This document shows positions 9,601-18,155 of a stretch of DNA of 64,000 bases, one piece after another. Numbering within the stretch: the stretch's first letter is position 1; each line of letters starts with the position of its first letter. The notes beneath the pieces are model-generated. The model ran no database searches. It was not told where the DNA came from and was given only the letters and a program-made list of their open reading frames with translations. The position numbers and the translations under genes were made by a program. Source of the stretch: Haloimpatiens massiliensis (GTDB lineage Bacteria; Bacillota; Clostridia; Clostridiales; Clostridiaceae); NCBI RefSeq assembly GCF_900184255.1, contig NZ_LT854640.1, positions 2,172,877 to 2,236,876 on the forward strand. The letters run 5' to 3'.

Positions 9601-11478
9601 GAATTTATCCATAATAGTTTTTGCAGTATTTATGGATGTAGTTTTTGCAAAATCCACCAATTCTTTTCCTGTTAAGCTTGGATGATTTTTCTTTACTCCT
9701 TGTAATATTAAAGCCTCAGCCCCTGATGTATGAGGTGCTGCCATGGATGTACCAGACATATTCTCATATTTATTATTATTAACGGTGGACCATATATTTC
9801 CACCTGGAGCTGATATTTCAGGTTTAAATTCTAAATTTGGAGCTGGGCCCCAAGAAGTAAAATCAGACATATCATTTTTATCTGTATTTTCTAATGAAGT
9901 CAAAGTTCCAGGGAATTTAACCTTTAATCCTGAAGAAATCTTTTCCTTAAGAGCTAAGCCATCAGCTGTTGTCATTCCTATGACTGGAATATTAACCGCT
10001 GGATCTACAAACATGCCTCCGATATAACCATCTCTATTATTGTAAATAATTATAGCCTTTGCGCCTGCTTTTTGAGCATTAACTTCTTTTTCTCCAAAAG
10101 TAAGTCCGCCCCTTTGCACTAATGCAATTTTTCCATTAACGTCCTTACCTTTAAAATCTGTTTCTTGCCCTAAACCACAATCTACCAATTCAAATTCAGA
10201 TTTAAAAACTTCTGCTGGATTTAAATTATTTACTTCATAGGTATAACTTCCATTACCACTTGTACTAGTATATTCCACATTGAATAACATTATATTAGTA
10301 TTCTCATAAGAAGCCACTTGTAAAGATTCTTTAGCAATACCAGGTGACCCTACTACTCCTGTGTCATATAAATCCCCAATTTTGTATGGAGCTGTGTTAT
10401 ATTGAGAGTTTCCTGCAGATACTACTACAACAACTCCATTTTCAGTAGCATTTTTTATTGCCTTTTGTTCAGGTTCATCTGATTCTTGAAATCCTGAATT
10501 AGAACCAAGGCTCATATTTATGACGTCTGCCCCATGTTTAACTGAATCTTCAATAGCTGCTATTATATCGTCAGAATATGCGCCACCTATTTCAGGATCA
10601 TTAGCAAATACTTTCATTGCAAGTAATTGACATTCTGGTGCTACACCTTGTATAGCTTCTTTTTTATCCACTTCTGTCTTATTCCCATTAGCACCTACTA
10701 TACCAGCAACGTGCATTCCATGCATATCTCCAGTATCTATTACATTATAATTTTGTTCAGCAAAATTATAACCATAAGGCACTTTGCTTGTAAAATATTT
10801 TCCAGGTCCTTCTGAGCTTTTTGATTTTATTTTTCCCTGTGAAGCATCTGTAAGTTTCATATCCTTATGTCTATAATCTATACCAGTGTCTATAATAGAC
10901 ACTACCATACCCTGTCCTTTATATCCATAAGATGAACTTTGAGCCTCATAAGCTTGAGTTAAACTTTTTGCTGATGTCATATCTGGATAATACTTATTAA
11001 CTAGGGTTACGCTTTTTACCTCTGGTAAAGCTTTAATTTTATAGATTTCACTTTTCTTTACCATCATACTAAAGCCATTTAAAACTTTAGTATAAGTATT
11101 TCTAATTTTCGCCTCTTCTAAATCTGCAACTTTTGATTTTACAGATTTTTGTGTACTTTGTATAAAATTTAGCCCCTTATTGCCTTTTTCTAATAAAGGC
11201 TTGTCCTTTAACTGTACAATAACTCTAACTGTCTCTTCAGGCCTTATACTTAGTGGTTTGTTTTCATTCAAAACAAAATTTTTTCCGTATTTAGCCTTCA
11301 TAAAGGTTTCAATGTCTTTTTCTGAATACTTAACCCTTAACGGATTATCAGATGACATTTGTGCTGAATTTGTATTTTCTTGAGCTTTTACTTCATTACT
11401 TCCAAATCCAGACACAAAGGACATTATCATCATTGATGACACGAACAATGACAATAACTTTTGATTCTTTCTTTTCAT
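6688..11478 (-). CDS. Cell-wall-anchored subtilisin-like (S8, lactocepin-type) protease with Ig-like repeats
   Basis: A 1,596-residue secreted protease from MKRKNQKLL, chosen because GGGGGG sits 7 nt upstream; longer readings lack an RBS. Order: signal peptide (1-~32), inhibitor I9-like propeptide, S8 domain with Asp197 (IIDTGID), His253 (HGMHVAG) and Ser578 (GTSMAAPH), and a PA insert between His and Ser. A lactocepin/C5a-peptidase-like Fn3 region follows, then four ~85-residue Ig-like repeats each opening with D(K)T/EKPVI and containing ELVV.AVDLAGN, an Asn/Ser linker, LVQTGG, a hydrophobic helix and RRRKRA. LVQTG departs from the canonical LPXTG at position 2. It probably digests extracellular protein for this amino-acid-fermenting type of bacterium (inference). 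Confidence 0.93.
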   Translation of the reverse strand: MKRKNQKLLSLFVSSMMIMSFVSGFGSNEVKAQENTNSAQMSSDNPLRVKYSEKDIETFMKAKYGKNFVLNENKPLSIRPEETVRVIVQLKDKPLLEKGNKGLNFIQSTQKSVKSKVADLEEAKIRNTYTKVLNGFSMMVKKSEIYKIKALPEVKSVTLVNKYYPDMTSAKSLTQAYEAQSSSYGYKGQGMVVSIIDTGIDYRHKDMKLTDASQGKIKSKSSEGPGKYFTSKVPYGYNFAEQNYNVIDTGDMHGMHVAGIVGANGNKTEVDKKEAIQGVAPECQLLAMKVFANDPEIGGAYSDDIIAAIEDSVKHGADVINMSLGSNSGFQESDEPEQKAIKNATENGVVVVVSAGNSQYNTAPYKIGDLYDTGVVGSPGIAKESLQVASYENTNIMLFNVEYTSTSGNGSYTYEVNNLNPAEVFKSEFELVDCGLGQETDFKGKDVNGKIALVQRGGLTFGEKEVNAQKAGAKAIIIYNNRDGYIGGMFVDPAVNIPVIGMTTADGLALKEKISSGLKVKFPGTLTSLENTDKNDMSDFTSWGPAPNLEFKPEISAPGGNIWSTVNNNKYENMSGTSMAAPHTSGAEALILQGVKKNHPSLTGKELVDFAKTTSINTAKTIMDKFHSQVPYSPRRQGAGLVQIVNAVNNGVTVKDDRGNAAVALKEIGKTKTFALNLKNYKDKPITFDLSDIGGVLTEQKLPFTSAMSYDVKIKDAKVTFDNPTVTVPANGTVKVNVTVNLPNNLPTESFVEGFIKLKSTEPKDNPDLVVPYIGFYGNWSKQAVIDKPMWDKESYLGGTRMLTLGEDGDTLYYLGVTGEDEDGNPIIDEDKIAISPNGDNQNDNIYPFLAFLRNAKFMEIRLLDKNRKLIKQLSTSNDIRKNVISAQNDPGYRQDMSWKWDGKIYDPSTGKMGVVQDGQYYIDYVTKVDIDNAEEKHLQIPVKIDTVAPTIEVISATKSDKSNYKLQWKVSDELSGDGKFGLVYLNGKKQDVSKITIDENGVYSCDLTLEENVNNSISIGAIDYASNVGVKDVIVVQGNPSFDLKFDNLSSRMAVDYKDLTITGSVGYAPKVFKINDKDVKINKDLTFSVDVTFEEGRNLVKIYAEDFDGTVLKDFSYKVDCDITAPVIELESPKIAEDGKVYVNNDTINVKGKVSDNTYGYKLYVNGEQKLDIFVDGEMGNDVTERTFDYEVPVTNNSFLEIKAVDAFGHETVKNINVVVDKEKPVISVTGVEDGKVYDKNVTPKITSNKTATITSTLDKKSYNGEEITTEGAHELVVKAVDLAGNTSEYKVNFTIDKTKPVIKVTGVENGKVYNSNVIAKVSCNEDAKVTTILDGKAYKGEEITTEGIHELVVTAVDLAGNTSEYKAKFTIDKTKPIITITGVEEGKLYNKDVMPKITSSEKAKVTTTLDGKAYKGEKITTEGIHELVVKAVDLAGNVSEYKINFIIDKTFPVITVTGVEDGKVYNNKVTPVVKCDDNTAKVTVTLNGKNYDGKGISSVGDYTLIVTAVDLAGNASSKTIKFSLKDTADGGSNGASNSNNNNSSNNNVNEKGSQTSNNKLVQTGGRMNATLLVTIGGVLIACGFVFIRRRKRA

Positions 11479-11630
11479 AATAACCCCCCTTTTATATTTT
11501 TTAAAATTTTTAATAAAGTTATTAACCTTATTAAAAAAATTAATCATAGTTCTAATAAGCCCCAATGAACTATATGAAAAGTTGAGTATATTTACATATA
11601 CTTATTCCTTTTCCATTTATTTCTATGTAG

Positions 11631-11659
11631 ATTCTACCATACTATTTTGTATTTTTCAA
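11631..11659 (-). promoter_or_regulatory. Probable sigma-A promoter of the subtilase gene
   Basis: On the minus strand TTGAAA (11659-11654), 17 nt, TAGAAT (11636-11631), predicting a ~145-nt leader before the ATG at 11478. Confidence 0.65.
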
Positions 11660-11942
11660 TACCTGGATAATATTAATTTTATTACCATGTAAATTATTGT
11701 ATATAACATGAATTAAAGTTCTAGATTTCATATAAATGTTTAACTACCTATTAAATCTAAAACTTGCTGTCCGTAAAAATGGCTACTACATTATTGCCTT
11801 TTTAATAGAATATGAAGCTATTAGAATAAATATCCATAAAGTAAATTCTATTCTTTTAAAAGTGTTAAATAAAATTATTGAAAATCAATTGTAATTTTAC
11901 AGTCAAATTTACAATGCCAATAAACAAGTCATAATAAATAAA

Positions 11943-11994
11943 AGATGGTTAGGCATGTTTAATTACTAATTAGTTAAACAATACTTAACCATCT
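11943..11994 (-). terminator. Terminator of rsgA
   Basis: Long stem AGATGGTTA(A) ... TAACCATCT with an inner GTTTAAC/GTTAAAC pairing, followed on the minus strand by TTTTATTTATT. It lies 72 bp past the rsgA stop. The remaining ~280 bp up to the subtilase promoter shows nothing recognisable. Confidence 0.75.
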
Positions 11995-12065
11995 CTAAAT
12001 TATATATTTTCTATTTTTTCAAGTTATATACTATAATGCTCACTTCAAATATAAAAAACAACACT

Positions 12066-13139
12066 TCATATAGTTTCTTTAAAATCTTTTTTGCAAGAAT
12101 TTTTCTTCATCTTACCCTTTTTAGATTCTTTAACCTTTTTTATTTTCTCCTTTTTTGCCATGAACTCCGCTTCTTTTTTAAGTTTAATATAACTTTTATA
12201 TCGTTTTTCAGATATTATACCTTTACTAATAGCTTCTTTAACAGCACAACCAGGTTCTTCATTATGAGTACAGTTTCCAAACCTACAATTAATAGTTAAT
12301 TCTTCTATATCCCTAAAAGCACTTTCTATTCCATCCTCTATATCCATAATAGGAAGTTCCCTCATACCTGGGGTATCTATAACTACTCCGCCCTTAGGAA
12401 TCACCAACAATTCTCTATAAGTAGTGGTATGCCTTCCTTTTCCATCACACTCTCTAATTTCTGAAACCTTCATTTTCTCATATCCAAGAAACTTATTTAT
12501 AAGAGTGGATTTTCCAACACCAGATGAACCTATAAACGCCACTGTTTTCCCCTTAGTAATATAGTCCTTAACTTTATCTATACCTTCATTAGTCAAGCTA
12601 CTTACCACTAATATATCTACACCAATTGCTACCTTCGAAACTTCTAGTAGTTTTTCATCTAAATCTTCACATAAATCAGCCTTTGTAAGCAGTACAATTG
12701 GCTTTGCTCCACTTTCCCATGCAGTGCTTATATATCTCTCAAGTCTTCTCAAATTAAAATTATTATTAAGAGACATGGTTATAAATACAATATCTATATT
12801 TACAGCTATTATCTGCTCATCATCTTTAGGTCCAACAGTTTTTCTTGAAAATTTGCTGTACCTTTCAAGTGTCCCATGAATTATAGCCTCTCCTTGAGAG
12901 TCCTCATCTCTATCCATAGCTACCCAATCTCCCACCGCTGGATAAGAAGCTATACTACAGGCATTATACATTATTTTACCTGAAACTCTAGCACTTATAA
13001 CTCCTTTTTCTGTAATGACTTTATAATAATTTTTTTGCTCACAAGCCACTCTACCTAAATACATACCCTCATATAAACTTTTAAATTCCTTTATTATATT
13101 ATCCTTCAATCCCAATTCTTTCAAATCAAATTTATTCAA
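12066..13139 (-). CDS. rsgA: Ribosome small-subunit-dependent GTPase A
   Basis: Circularly permuted GTPase that assists 30S maturation (RsgA/YjeQ/YloQ). Visible parts are an N-terminal OB-fold, then the permuted order G4 (TKADL), G1 P-loop (GSSGVGKST) and G3 (DTPGMREL), and a C-terminal zinc knuckle (CRFGNCTH..EPGC). A Lys-rich tail follows the knuckle. I place the start at the TTG at 13139, because GGAGG lies 8 nt before it; the ATG at 13154 overlaps that GGAGG and has no RBS of its own. It is unlinked to the prkC/stp operon where many Firmicutes carry rsgA, so it may be a second paralogue. Confidence 0.93.
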   Translation of the reverse strand: MNKFDLKELGLKDNIIKEFKSLYEGMYLGRVACEQKNYYKVITEKGVISARVSGKIMYNACSIASYPAVGDWVAMDRDEDSQGEAIIHGTLERYSKFSRKTVGPKDDEQIIAVNIDIVFITMSLNNNFNLRRLERYISTAWESGAKPIVLLTKADLCEDLDEKLLEVSKVAIGVDILVVSSLTNEGIDKVKDYITKGKTVAFIGSSGVGKSTLINKFLGYEKMKVSEIRECDGKGRHTTTYRELLVIPKGGVVIDTPGMRELPIMDIEDGIESAFRDIEELTINCRFGNCTHNEEPGCAVKEAISKGIISEKRYKSYIKLKKEAEFMAKKEKIKKVKESKKGKMKKNSCKKDFKETI

Positions 13140-13183
13140 ATTCCATTCCTCCATATTAAAATAGTGTATTTAGGGCATAAAAA

Positions 13184-13217
13184 TACCCTGAAGTCTTTCT
13201 TCTGCCACTCCAGGGTA
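13184..13217 (-). terminator. Terminator of the 28-aa peptide unit
   Basis: On the minus strand TACCCTGGAGT...ACTTCAGGGTA followed by TTTTTAT. It lies between the tiny ORF and rsgA. Confidence 0.8.
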
Positions 13218-13285
13218 ATATACACAATAATGATATGAAAATTATCTGAATGAGATTTTATAACTCTTAATAATCAAAACATAAA

Positions 13286-13372
13286 TTATTCATCAATGGA
13301 TAAAACATAATTTACCCAAGGAGCAGCCCCTATGAAATTTTTCATTAATAAAAATTCTCTCATTTTTTTCAT
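13286..13372 (-). CDS. Short peptide (28 aa), unknown function
   Basis: Not recognised. MKKMREFLLMKNFIGAAPWV begins the product and it ends NYVLSIDE. Support for expression is unusually good: a TTGTTT-17-TATAAT promoter at 13444-13416, an AAAGGAG RBS 9 nt before the ATG, and a strong terminator at 13217-13184, making a complete ~225-nt unit. There is a basic N-terminus, a short hydrophobic run and a C-terminal Asp-Glu, but no typical signal peptide and no Cys, so the AgrD-type lactone class does not fit. It could be a signalling peptide, a small membrane-active peptide or a leader peptide. Confidence 0.6.
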   Translation of the reverse strand: MKKMREFLLMKNFIGAAPWVNYVLSIDE

Positions 13373-13415
13373 AAGACATCACTCCTTTCAAAAATTATAA
13401 AAATATCACAAATTC

Positions 13416-13444
13416 ATTATATCACCAATATAAGTAAAAAACAA
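13416..13444 (-). promoter_or_regulatory. Promoter of the 28-aa peptide unit
   Basis: Minus strand TTGTTT (13444-13439), 17-nt spacer, TATAAT (13421-13416), giving a ~37-nt leader. Confidence 0.65.
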
Positions 13445-13477
13445 CATGAAATTCATTTTCCTCCTCTTACATAGTTA

Positions 13478-13633
13478 GACACATTCAAATAATAACAAGT
13501 CAGTATGCTAGTCTATTTTGCATCATACTGCGTCAACAACCCACCCATAGTATCACCAAAGACGGAACCTGCTTCCTTGTCTGACACAAAATATACCAGC
13601 ATCTTTGATTGTTATTTCTTTTCATGTACCTTA
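13478..13633. mobile_element. Palindromic MITE, family 2, copy 1 (degenerate)
   Basis: Related to 24800-24962 and 52872-53034 but inverted. Shared ends are ACATTCAAAT.AATAACAAGTCAG and rc of TTGTTATTT.TTTTCATGTACC. The middle has diverged (a GCCGCTAG-type core is lost), so this is the oldest copy. It ends at the base before the TAG of the DUF4179 gene. Confidence 0.8.
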
Positions 13634-15079
13634 CTATTTATTAAGTTCAATTTTAAACTTCAAGTCTTCTCTTACTTCCACATTAGAAAGATCACTTGTA
13701 CAAATGCTATATTTTTCATTAGGCTTTAAGGCTTCATATACTATAGTATATTCATTAGGCTTTTCTGGGTTCATTGCTGCTAAAGGCATTTTTACTGAAA
13801 CTCTTTCTCCCCTCTGATCCTTTATATAAACTTCAGAAGATTGAAGATACGGTGCTTTTCCCTTTGCTGTAAAATTAACTATAGTCTTATCATCTTCTAC
13901 TTTTATATTATTCACTACAATTTTTCCTATTTTACCTTGAGAAAGTTCTTTAGGATATGCTCCATCTATGATACTGCTAACTTCTTTAAATTCATACCCC
14001 TCCTTATTTACTTTTGTAACTTCTTTACCATCTTTATAAGAACCCATTACACTGCCTTTATAAGGATTAACTTTACATGGTACAACAGTCAAATACTTAG
14101 GAATATGGTTCACTCTATTATATTCCATTTGAGATTGAAAAGTTGGCTTATTCATGTCAATGGTTCCACCGCCTATGCTCCTTGATACAATTTGTTCTCC
14201 ATTATCGTCATAAATCATCCAATAGAAATAATCAAACACCCCAACATCAAAAGGTTTTTTAACACTTTCATCTTTATAATTTCCATTTACTGAAATATAA
14301 GTTCCCATGGGAGAAAAAGTAACCTTATTTACATTTACTGTACTCTGTGGAAAATCCACTTTAGTATTTGGTTTAAACGTAACACTTTCTTTATATATTT
14401 CATCCTTTGAAGTGGTAAAGGCTAAATTCCACTTTCCCTTTACATCCCCTATTTCATCTATATCAAGATTGATTTTGCATTTTTTAGGAATTTGAAATGG
14501 GCTAATACTAAGCTCTTCCTTACCAACATAAGTATAATCATCTATATATTGTCCTACACCATCTCCTGTTGATGCGAAATATTGGTTATTTATTTCTAAA
14601 AATCTCCCCAAACCAACTCCATGTAAATCTCTAATTTTTTTATCACTTTTTATAGTGTAACTTACTATTATTTTTGAATCATCCGCTATTATATCATTTA
14701 AAGTAAATGTCACTCCATTATCTTCAATACTTTTGTTTATTACCTCAGAATATTTACTATTTTCTTCATAAACACCCATATTTGCATTAAGTGCTTGTAT
14801 AATAGAATTAAGGATTGGTACATCCTTTGCAAAAGATGGTGCCGCCTTTCCTACACCTATTAAACATACCAAGCTTATAGCCGCCGCTACCGAACCATAC
14901 TTTAATATTGATTTTCTCTTATTATTATTAATTTTTTTATGAAGCTTTTTCTTCATTCTCTCCTTTTCAATAGTACTTACCTTTTCAGACTCATCATCAA
15001 ACTCACTTTCATCTATTTCTATTTCATTAAACAATTTATATAAATCTTTCTCTTCCAATGTTAAACCATCCTTATTCAT
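13634..15079 (-). CDS. DUF4179-domain membrane protein, probable anti-sigma partner
   Basis: A 481-residue single-pass protein starting at MNKDGLTLEEKDLY (GGAAGGAG 11 nt upstream, 2 bp past the sigma stop; a longer reading overlapping the sigma gene is less likely). A ~75-residue acidic cytoplasmic part is followed by one TM helix (KYGSVAAAISLVCLIGVG), the DUF4179 domain (FTLNDIIADDSKIIVSYTI) and a long extracellular region. Genes of this kind follow ECF sigma genes in clostridia and are thought to hold the sigma factor at the membrane. The ligand is unknown. A family 2 MITE abuts the stop codon. Confidence 0.85.
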   Translation of the reverse strand: MNKDGLTLEEKDLYKLFNEIEIDESEFDDESEKVSTIEKERMKKKLHKKINNNKRKSILKYGSVAAAISLVCLIGVGKAAPSFAKDVPILNSIIQALNANMGVYEENSKYSEVINKSIEDNGVTFTLNDIIADDSKIIVSYTIKSDKKIRDLHGVGLGRFLEINNQYFASTGDGVGQYIDDYTYVGKEELSISPFQIPKKCKINLDIDEIGDVKGKWNLAFTTSKDEIYKESVTFKPNTKVDFPQSTVNVNKVTFSPMGTYISVNGNYKDESVKKPFDVGVFDYFYWMIYDDNGEQIVSRSIGGGTIDMNKPTFQSQMEYNRVNHIPKYLTVVPCKVNPYKGSVMGSYKDGKEVTKVNKEGYEFKEVSSIIDGAYPKELSQGKIGKIVVNNIKVEDDKTIVNFTAKGKAPYLQSSEVYIKDQRGERVSVKMPLAAMNPEKPNEYTIVYEALKPNEKYSICTSDLSNVEVREDLKFKIELNK

Positions 15080-15081
15080 AA

Positions 15082-15642
15082 CTATATATCTCCTTCCAAA
15101 CATATAATCTTTTCCTTTAGGAATTTACGTCCTCTTGAAAGTCTTTTATCTATGGAATTTCTATTTACTCCAAAGTCCTTTGCTATATTCTCTATTTCCT
15201 CACAAAGAAAGTACCTTCTTATGAATATCTCCTTATCCTGTTGTTTCATGCAATCTATTGCTTTCATAAGTTCCTCTGTATCTTCTTTTAATACTATAGT
15301 TTCCTCTGTATTTTTATCATCACTTAAAGAATAATCATCTATACATTCAACAGTGCTATGCTTAAATAATTTTCTTTTATAATCTATAGCTTTGTATTTT
15401 GATATTGCTATTATCCAACTTTTAAAATTTCCCTTTTCTTCTTGAAAACTTTGGATATTAGTCCATATAGACCAAAATATATCATTTGCACATTCTTCCA
15501 CATATTGTGAATGAAAACTTGAATTCAAAACATTATGCACAACTTTGAATACCAAATTGCTGTAATTATCCACAACAAAATCCAAAGCCTTGGGATTTCT
15601 TTTTTTCATTTGTTTTATGAAATTTTTCTCATCTACAATCAT
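15082..15642 (-). CDS. ECF-type RNA polymerase sigma factor
   Basis: A 186-residue sigma-70 family protein with only regions 2 and 4. Region 2 spans about 20-90 (ANDIFWSIWTNIQSF, GNFKSWIIAISKYKAIDYKRK) and the region 4 helix-turn-helix spans about 130-178 (EEIENIAKDFGVNRNSIDKRLSRGR). It is cotranscribed with the DUF4179 gene 2 bp downstream, the usual sigma/anti-sigma arrangement. RBS AGGAGG is 11 nt before the ATG. The regulon is not evident, as no promoter resembling an autoregulatory ECF site was identified. The 5' flank runs directly into the family 1 element. Confidence 0.9.
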   Translation of the reverse strand: MIVDEKNFIKQMKKRNPKALDFVVDNYSNLVFKVVHNVLNSSFHSQYVEECANDIFWSIWTNIQSFQEEKGNFKSWIIAISKYKAIDYKRKLFKHSTVECIDDYSLSDDKNTEETIVLKEDTEELMKAIDCMKQQDKEIFIRRYFLCEEIENIAKDFGVNRNSIDKRLSRGRKFLKEKIICLEGDI

Positions 15643-15780
15643 GCCTATACCTCCTTGAGAAGCTTCTCATAACATAATACGAAGGAACTTATGGTTTTCT
15701 GACATTAGTATATCAAAAAAATTAAAATACTTAGAATATATTGTGACATAACACATTGAAAAAGATCTGATCTTAATTCC

Positions 15781-15971
15781 GTAATAAATTTGTAATTTGG
15801 GACTGTTCACAATACGCCAAGAACTTCTAAATGTCTCACAGTTAAAGCCCCTAAAGCTTTCAAACTCACTCGTTCCTCGTTCAAACATGAAAGCTTCTTA
15901 ACGGTTCTTTAACTGTAAGATATAAGAAGTTCTAAGGCTAGTTCAATAGTCCCCAATTCCACATTTATTAC
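15781..15971. repeat. Arm C of family 1 element: ~191-bp long hairpin
   Basis: Outer stem GTAATAAAT...AATTTGGGACT, CAATACGCC box opposite GGCTAGTTCAATAG, stem AGAACTTCT, stem CTCACAGTTAAAG, terminal AAGCTTTCA stem. Nearly the reverse complement of arm B. Confidence 0.8.
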
Positions 15972-16451
15972 TACATTAAAATCAGATTTTTAGTTTAATA
16001 TGTATATGTTTTGAGAGGAGATGCCTACTAAAGGATGACTTTCCTCCACTACGTTACGGAAAATCTTTAATTTATAAATGAGAAAGCGCTCATAATATTT
16101 TTTAGGCGTAGCCTTTCGTTTAGCACCTAATCTCTAATTACCAGGCTACAAATGGGTTAGTAGTAATTTTAAATTTAAAAAATAATGTAACTCTTGAAAT
16201 TCATATGCGAAAGTCAAGTTCTTAACCATATCTTTGTATTTAAGCTGGCTACCGCCAATAAAAGATTTTTAAAGCGTTAAAGAGAAAAGCTAAAACTATT
16301 TCATTGAATGAAATAATTTTAGCTTTTGTCACTTTAACTTTTTATCTAATTAAAGATTTTTCGTAACATAATGGAAGAAAATCATCCTTTAGTTAGCTGT
16401 ATTTTCCCATAGATAGCTTATGCATGAACCGAAAAATCACACTTTAAGGGA

Positions 16452-16643
16452 GTGAAAAAATTGTAATTTGGGACTATGGAACTAGCTTTAGAACTTCTTA
16501 TGTTTGCAGATTTCAATTCCCGTTAAGAAACCTTCTTGTTTGAGAGACGCAAGGAGCGAGTTAAGGTTTTAGGGGATTGAAATCTGCAAACATGTAGAAG
16601 TTCTTAGCGTATTGTGATTAGTCCCAAATTACAATTTTTTCAC
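16452..16643. repeat. Arm D of family 1 element: ~192-bp long hairpin
   Basis: Outer stem GTGAAAAAATTGTAATTTGG, box GAACTAGC opposite GCGTATTGTGA, stem AGAACTTCT, inner stem ATGTTTGCAGATTTCAAT unlike A-C yet still paired, and a terminal stem AACCTT replacing AAGCTTTC. Confidence 0.8.
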
Positions 16644-16689
16644 GGACTTAAAGTGTGATTTTTCTTATAGCACTTGCTTCACAATATCC

Positions 16690-17922
16690 TTATACTTCCA
16701 CACTATTATCTTCTAACTTCTTAAGCGCCTTCATAAACATAGCGGATATAAGCGCTACTGCTCCTAATATAAACCAAGCCTTTTGTACACTTATATACAT
16801 TAAAACTTTTCCCATAACTACAGGACTTGCTATATATCCAAAGCCCATTATAAGTGGAAGTATTCCACTCATTCTTCCCCTATGAGAAATAGGAGTGTGA
16901 TTAGCTATAAATGGCATAACACTTATAGATAAAATTATTTCTCCTATAGTAAACACAAAAACAGATATGAAGAAAAATATCATGCTGTTTACTAAACCAA
17001 GCATTCCAAAACCTACAGTATAAAAAATCCCTCCATATACTATACTAGTTAAATTTTCTGTTTTATTTAATATCTTTGTAATTAATGGAGTCATAATCAT
17101 AACTACAATTCCATTGAAACTAGCTAAATATCCATAATATTTTGAGCCTAAAGCTCCGTAAGCCTGTGAAACTTGAAGAGGGAACATAAATCCCCATTGG
17201 TTATAAACAAAATTATATCCAAAAGTTATAATAGCAAAATACAATAAAATTTTTCTATTCCACAAAACCTTAAACATGGATCCCTCCTCTTTCTTTTCAA
17301 GTTTTCTACTTTCATCAGTTATGTCTTCTTTTGTAAGATGAATAGTTTCATTAACAAAGAAAAATATAAGTGTCAAACCAATAAGTGCTGTTAAAGCGTC
17401 CCCTATAAATACCCATTTAAGATGATTCTCAAATAAAAGTCCTCCAATTACAGGGCCTACAGCAAATCCTATATTCCAACCCATATAATCAAGAGCATAA
17501 GCTGCATTTCTATTATTTGGTTCTGTTAAATCTGCTATGATGGAATCATGTGCAGGTCCTGCAAATCCCATAACAGCACCTGCTGCCATAAGTACGTATA
17601 TCATATATATACTGGGTTCCATAAATCCACACACTATATATAAAAAACAAGCTAAACCTTCAAATATAATAATCATTTTCTTTCTTCCTACAGTATCTGC
17701 AAGTTTTCCACCGATTACACCTGTTGGCATAAACAAAAGTCCTGATATGCTCATATAAAGTCCTGCAGCTTCTGTTGAAAGTCCTATCTTCTTAGTTAAA
17801 ATAAGTGTCATAAGTGGTCCTACAAAGCATCCCATAGCATTTATAATTTTAGATGCAAATATTACATATATCTCTTTGGGTAATCCCTTGTATGGTTCTA
17901 AAAGCTTCTTTAAATAATTCAT
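16690..17922 (-). CDS. MFS transporter, multidrug-resistance-like
   Basis: A 410-residue, 12-TM major facilitator. The loop 2-3 signature GGKLADTVGRKKM is at about 72-85, and a charged central loop (TKEDITDESRKLEKKEEGS) separates the halves. The helix 5 region VGPVIGGLLFE resembles motif C of proton-coupled drug exporters. RBS AAAAGGGGGAA is 7 nt from the ATG. Upstream stand a terminator-like hairpin (18064-18103) and the 52-aa peptide unit, so it is probably transcribed alone. The last codons abut a family 1 element, which has probably displaced its own terminator. Substrate not predictable. Confidence 0.85.
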   Translation of the reverse strand: MNYLKKLLEPYKGLPKEIYVIFASKIINAMGCFVGPLMTLILTKKIGLSTEAAGLYMSISGLLFMPTGVIGGKLADTVGRKKMIIIFEGLACFLYIVCGFMEPSIYMIYVLMAAGAVMGFAGPAHDSIIADLTEPNNRNAAYALDYMGWNIGFAVGPVIGGLLFENHLKWVFIGDALTALIGLTLIFFFVNETIHLTKEDITDESRKLEKKEEGSMFKVLWNRKILLYFAIITFGYNFVYNQWGFMFPLQVSQAYGALGSKYYGYLASFNGIVVMIMTPLITKILNKTENLTSIVYGGIFYTVGFGMLGLVNSMIFFFISVFVFTIGEIILSISVMPFIANHTPISHRGRMSGILPLIMGFGYIASPVVMGKVLMYISVQKAWFILGAVALISAMFMKALKKLEDNSVEV

Positions 17923-18063
17923 TATAAATTCCCCCTTTTATGCATATAAAGTTTGATAATCTTAGATTTCATCATCATGTTTTTAATAAATATCCCCGTA
18001 TTAAATTTTGATGCTCACCTCTTCTCTTAACTCTATGAGTTATAACATTTAAATTGATATAAA

Positions 18064-18103
18064 AAAGCCCATCAGTATCACTATTTGTATACTAAAGGGC
18101 TTT
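18064..18103 (-). terminator. Terminator-like hairpin upstream of the MFS gene
   Basis: Minus strand AAAGCCC...TAGTATAC/GATACTGA...GGGCTTTTTT. It follows the terminator of the 52-aa gene and precedes the MFS leader by ~140 nt. It is either a second terminator or an attenuator; no alternative antiterminator stem was recognised. Confidence 0.6.
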
Positions 18104-18155
18104 ATATTCCAAAATTCTATTGTTTATAAACATTGACTATTATAAAACTAAAAAA

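Larger units (their letters stand above)
15740..16685. mobile_element. Two-armed palindromic element, family 1, copy 2 (inverted relative to copy 1)
   Basis: A ~946-bp gene-free segment with arms C (15781-15971) and D (16452-16643) in opposite orientation. The right end GATTTTTCTTATAGCACTTGCTTCACAAT is nearly the reverse complement of the left end of copy 1, and arm C resembles arm B, so the whole element is flipped. The centre has AAAGCTAAAACTATTTCATT...TTTTAGCTTTT, the counterpart of the central hairpin in copy 1. The right end stops 4 bp from the MFS stop codon. Confidence 0.75.

Noticed and set aside
8003..10027. Plus-strand ORFs of 94-101 codons opposite the subtilase gene
   Set aside because: They lack ribosome binding sites and domain character and mirror the codon pattern of the real gene on the other strand.
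15667..15888. 73-codon minus-strand ORF upstream of the sigma gene
   Set aside because: It lies inside palindromic arm C, has no RBS, and its sequence is dictated by the hairpin.
17922..18064. T-box or other leader riboswitch before the MFS gene
   Set aside because: No T-box motif or conserved aptamer core was found; only terminator-like hairpins.
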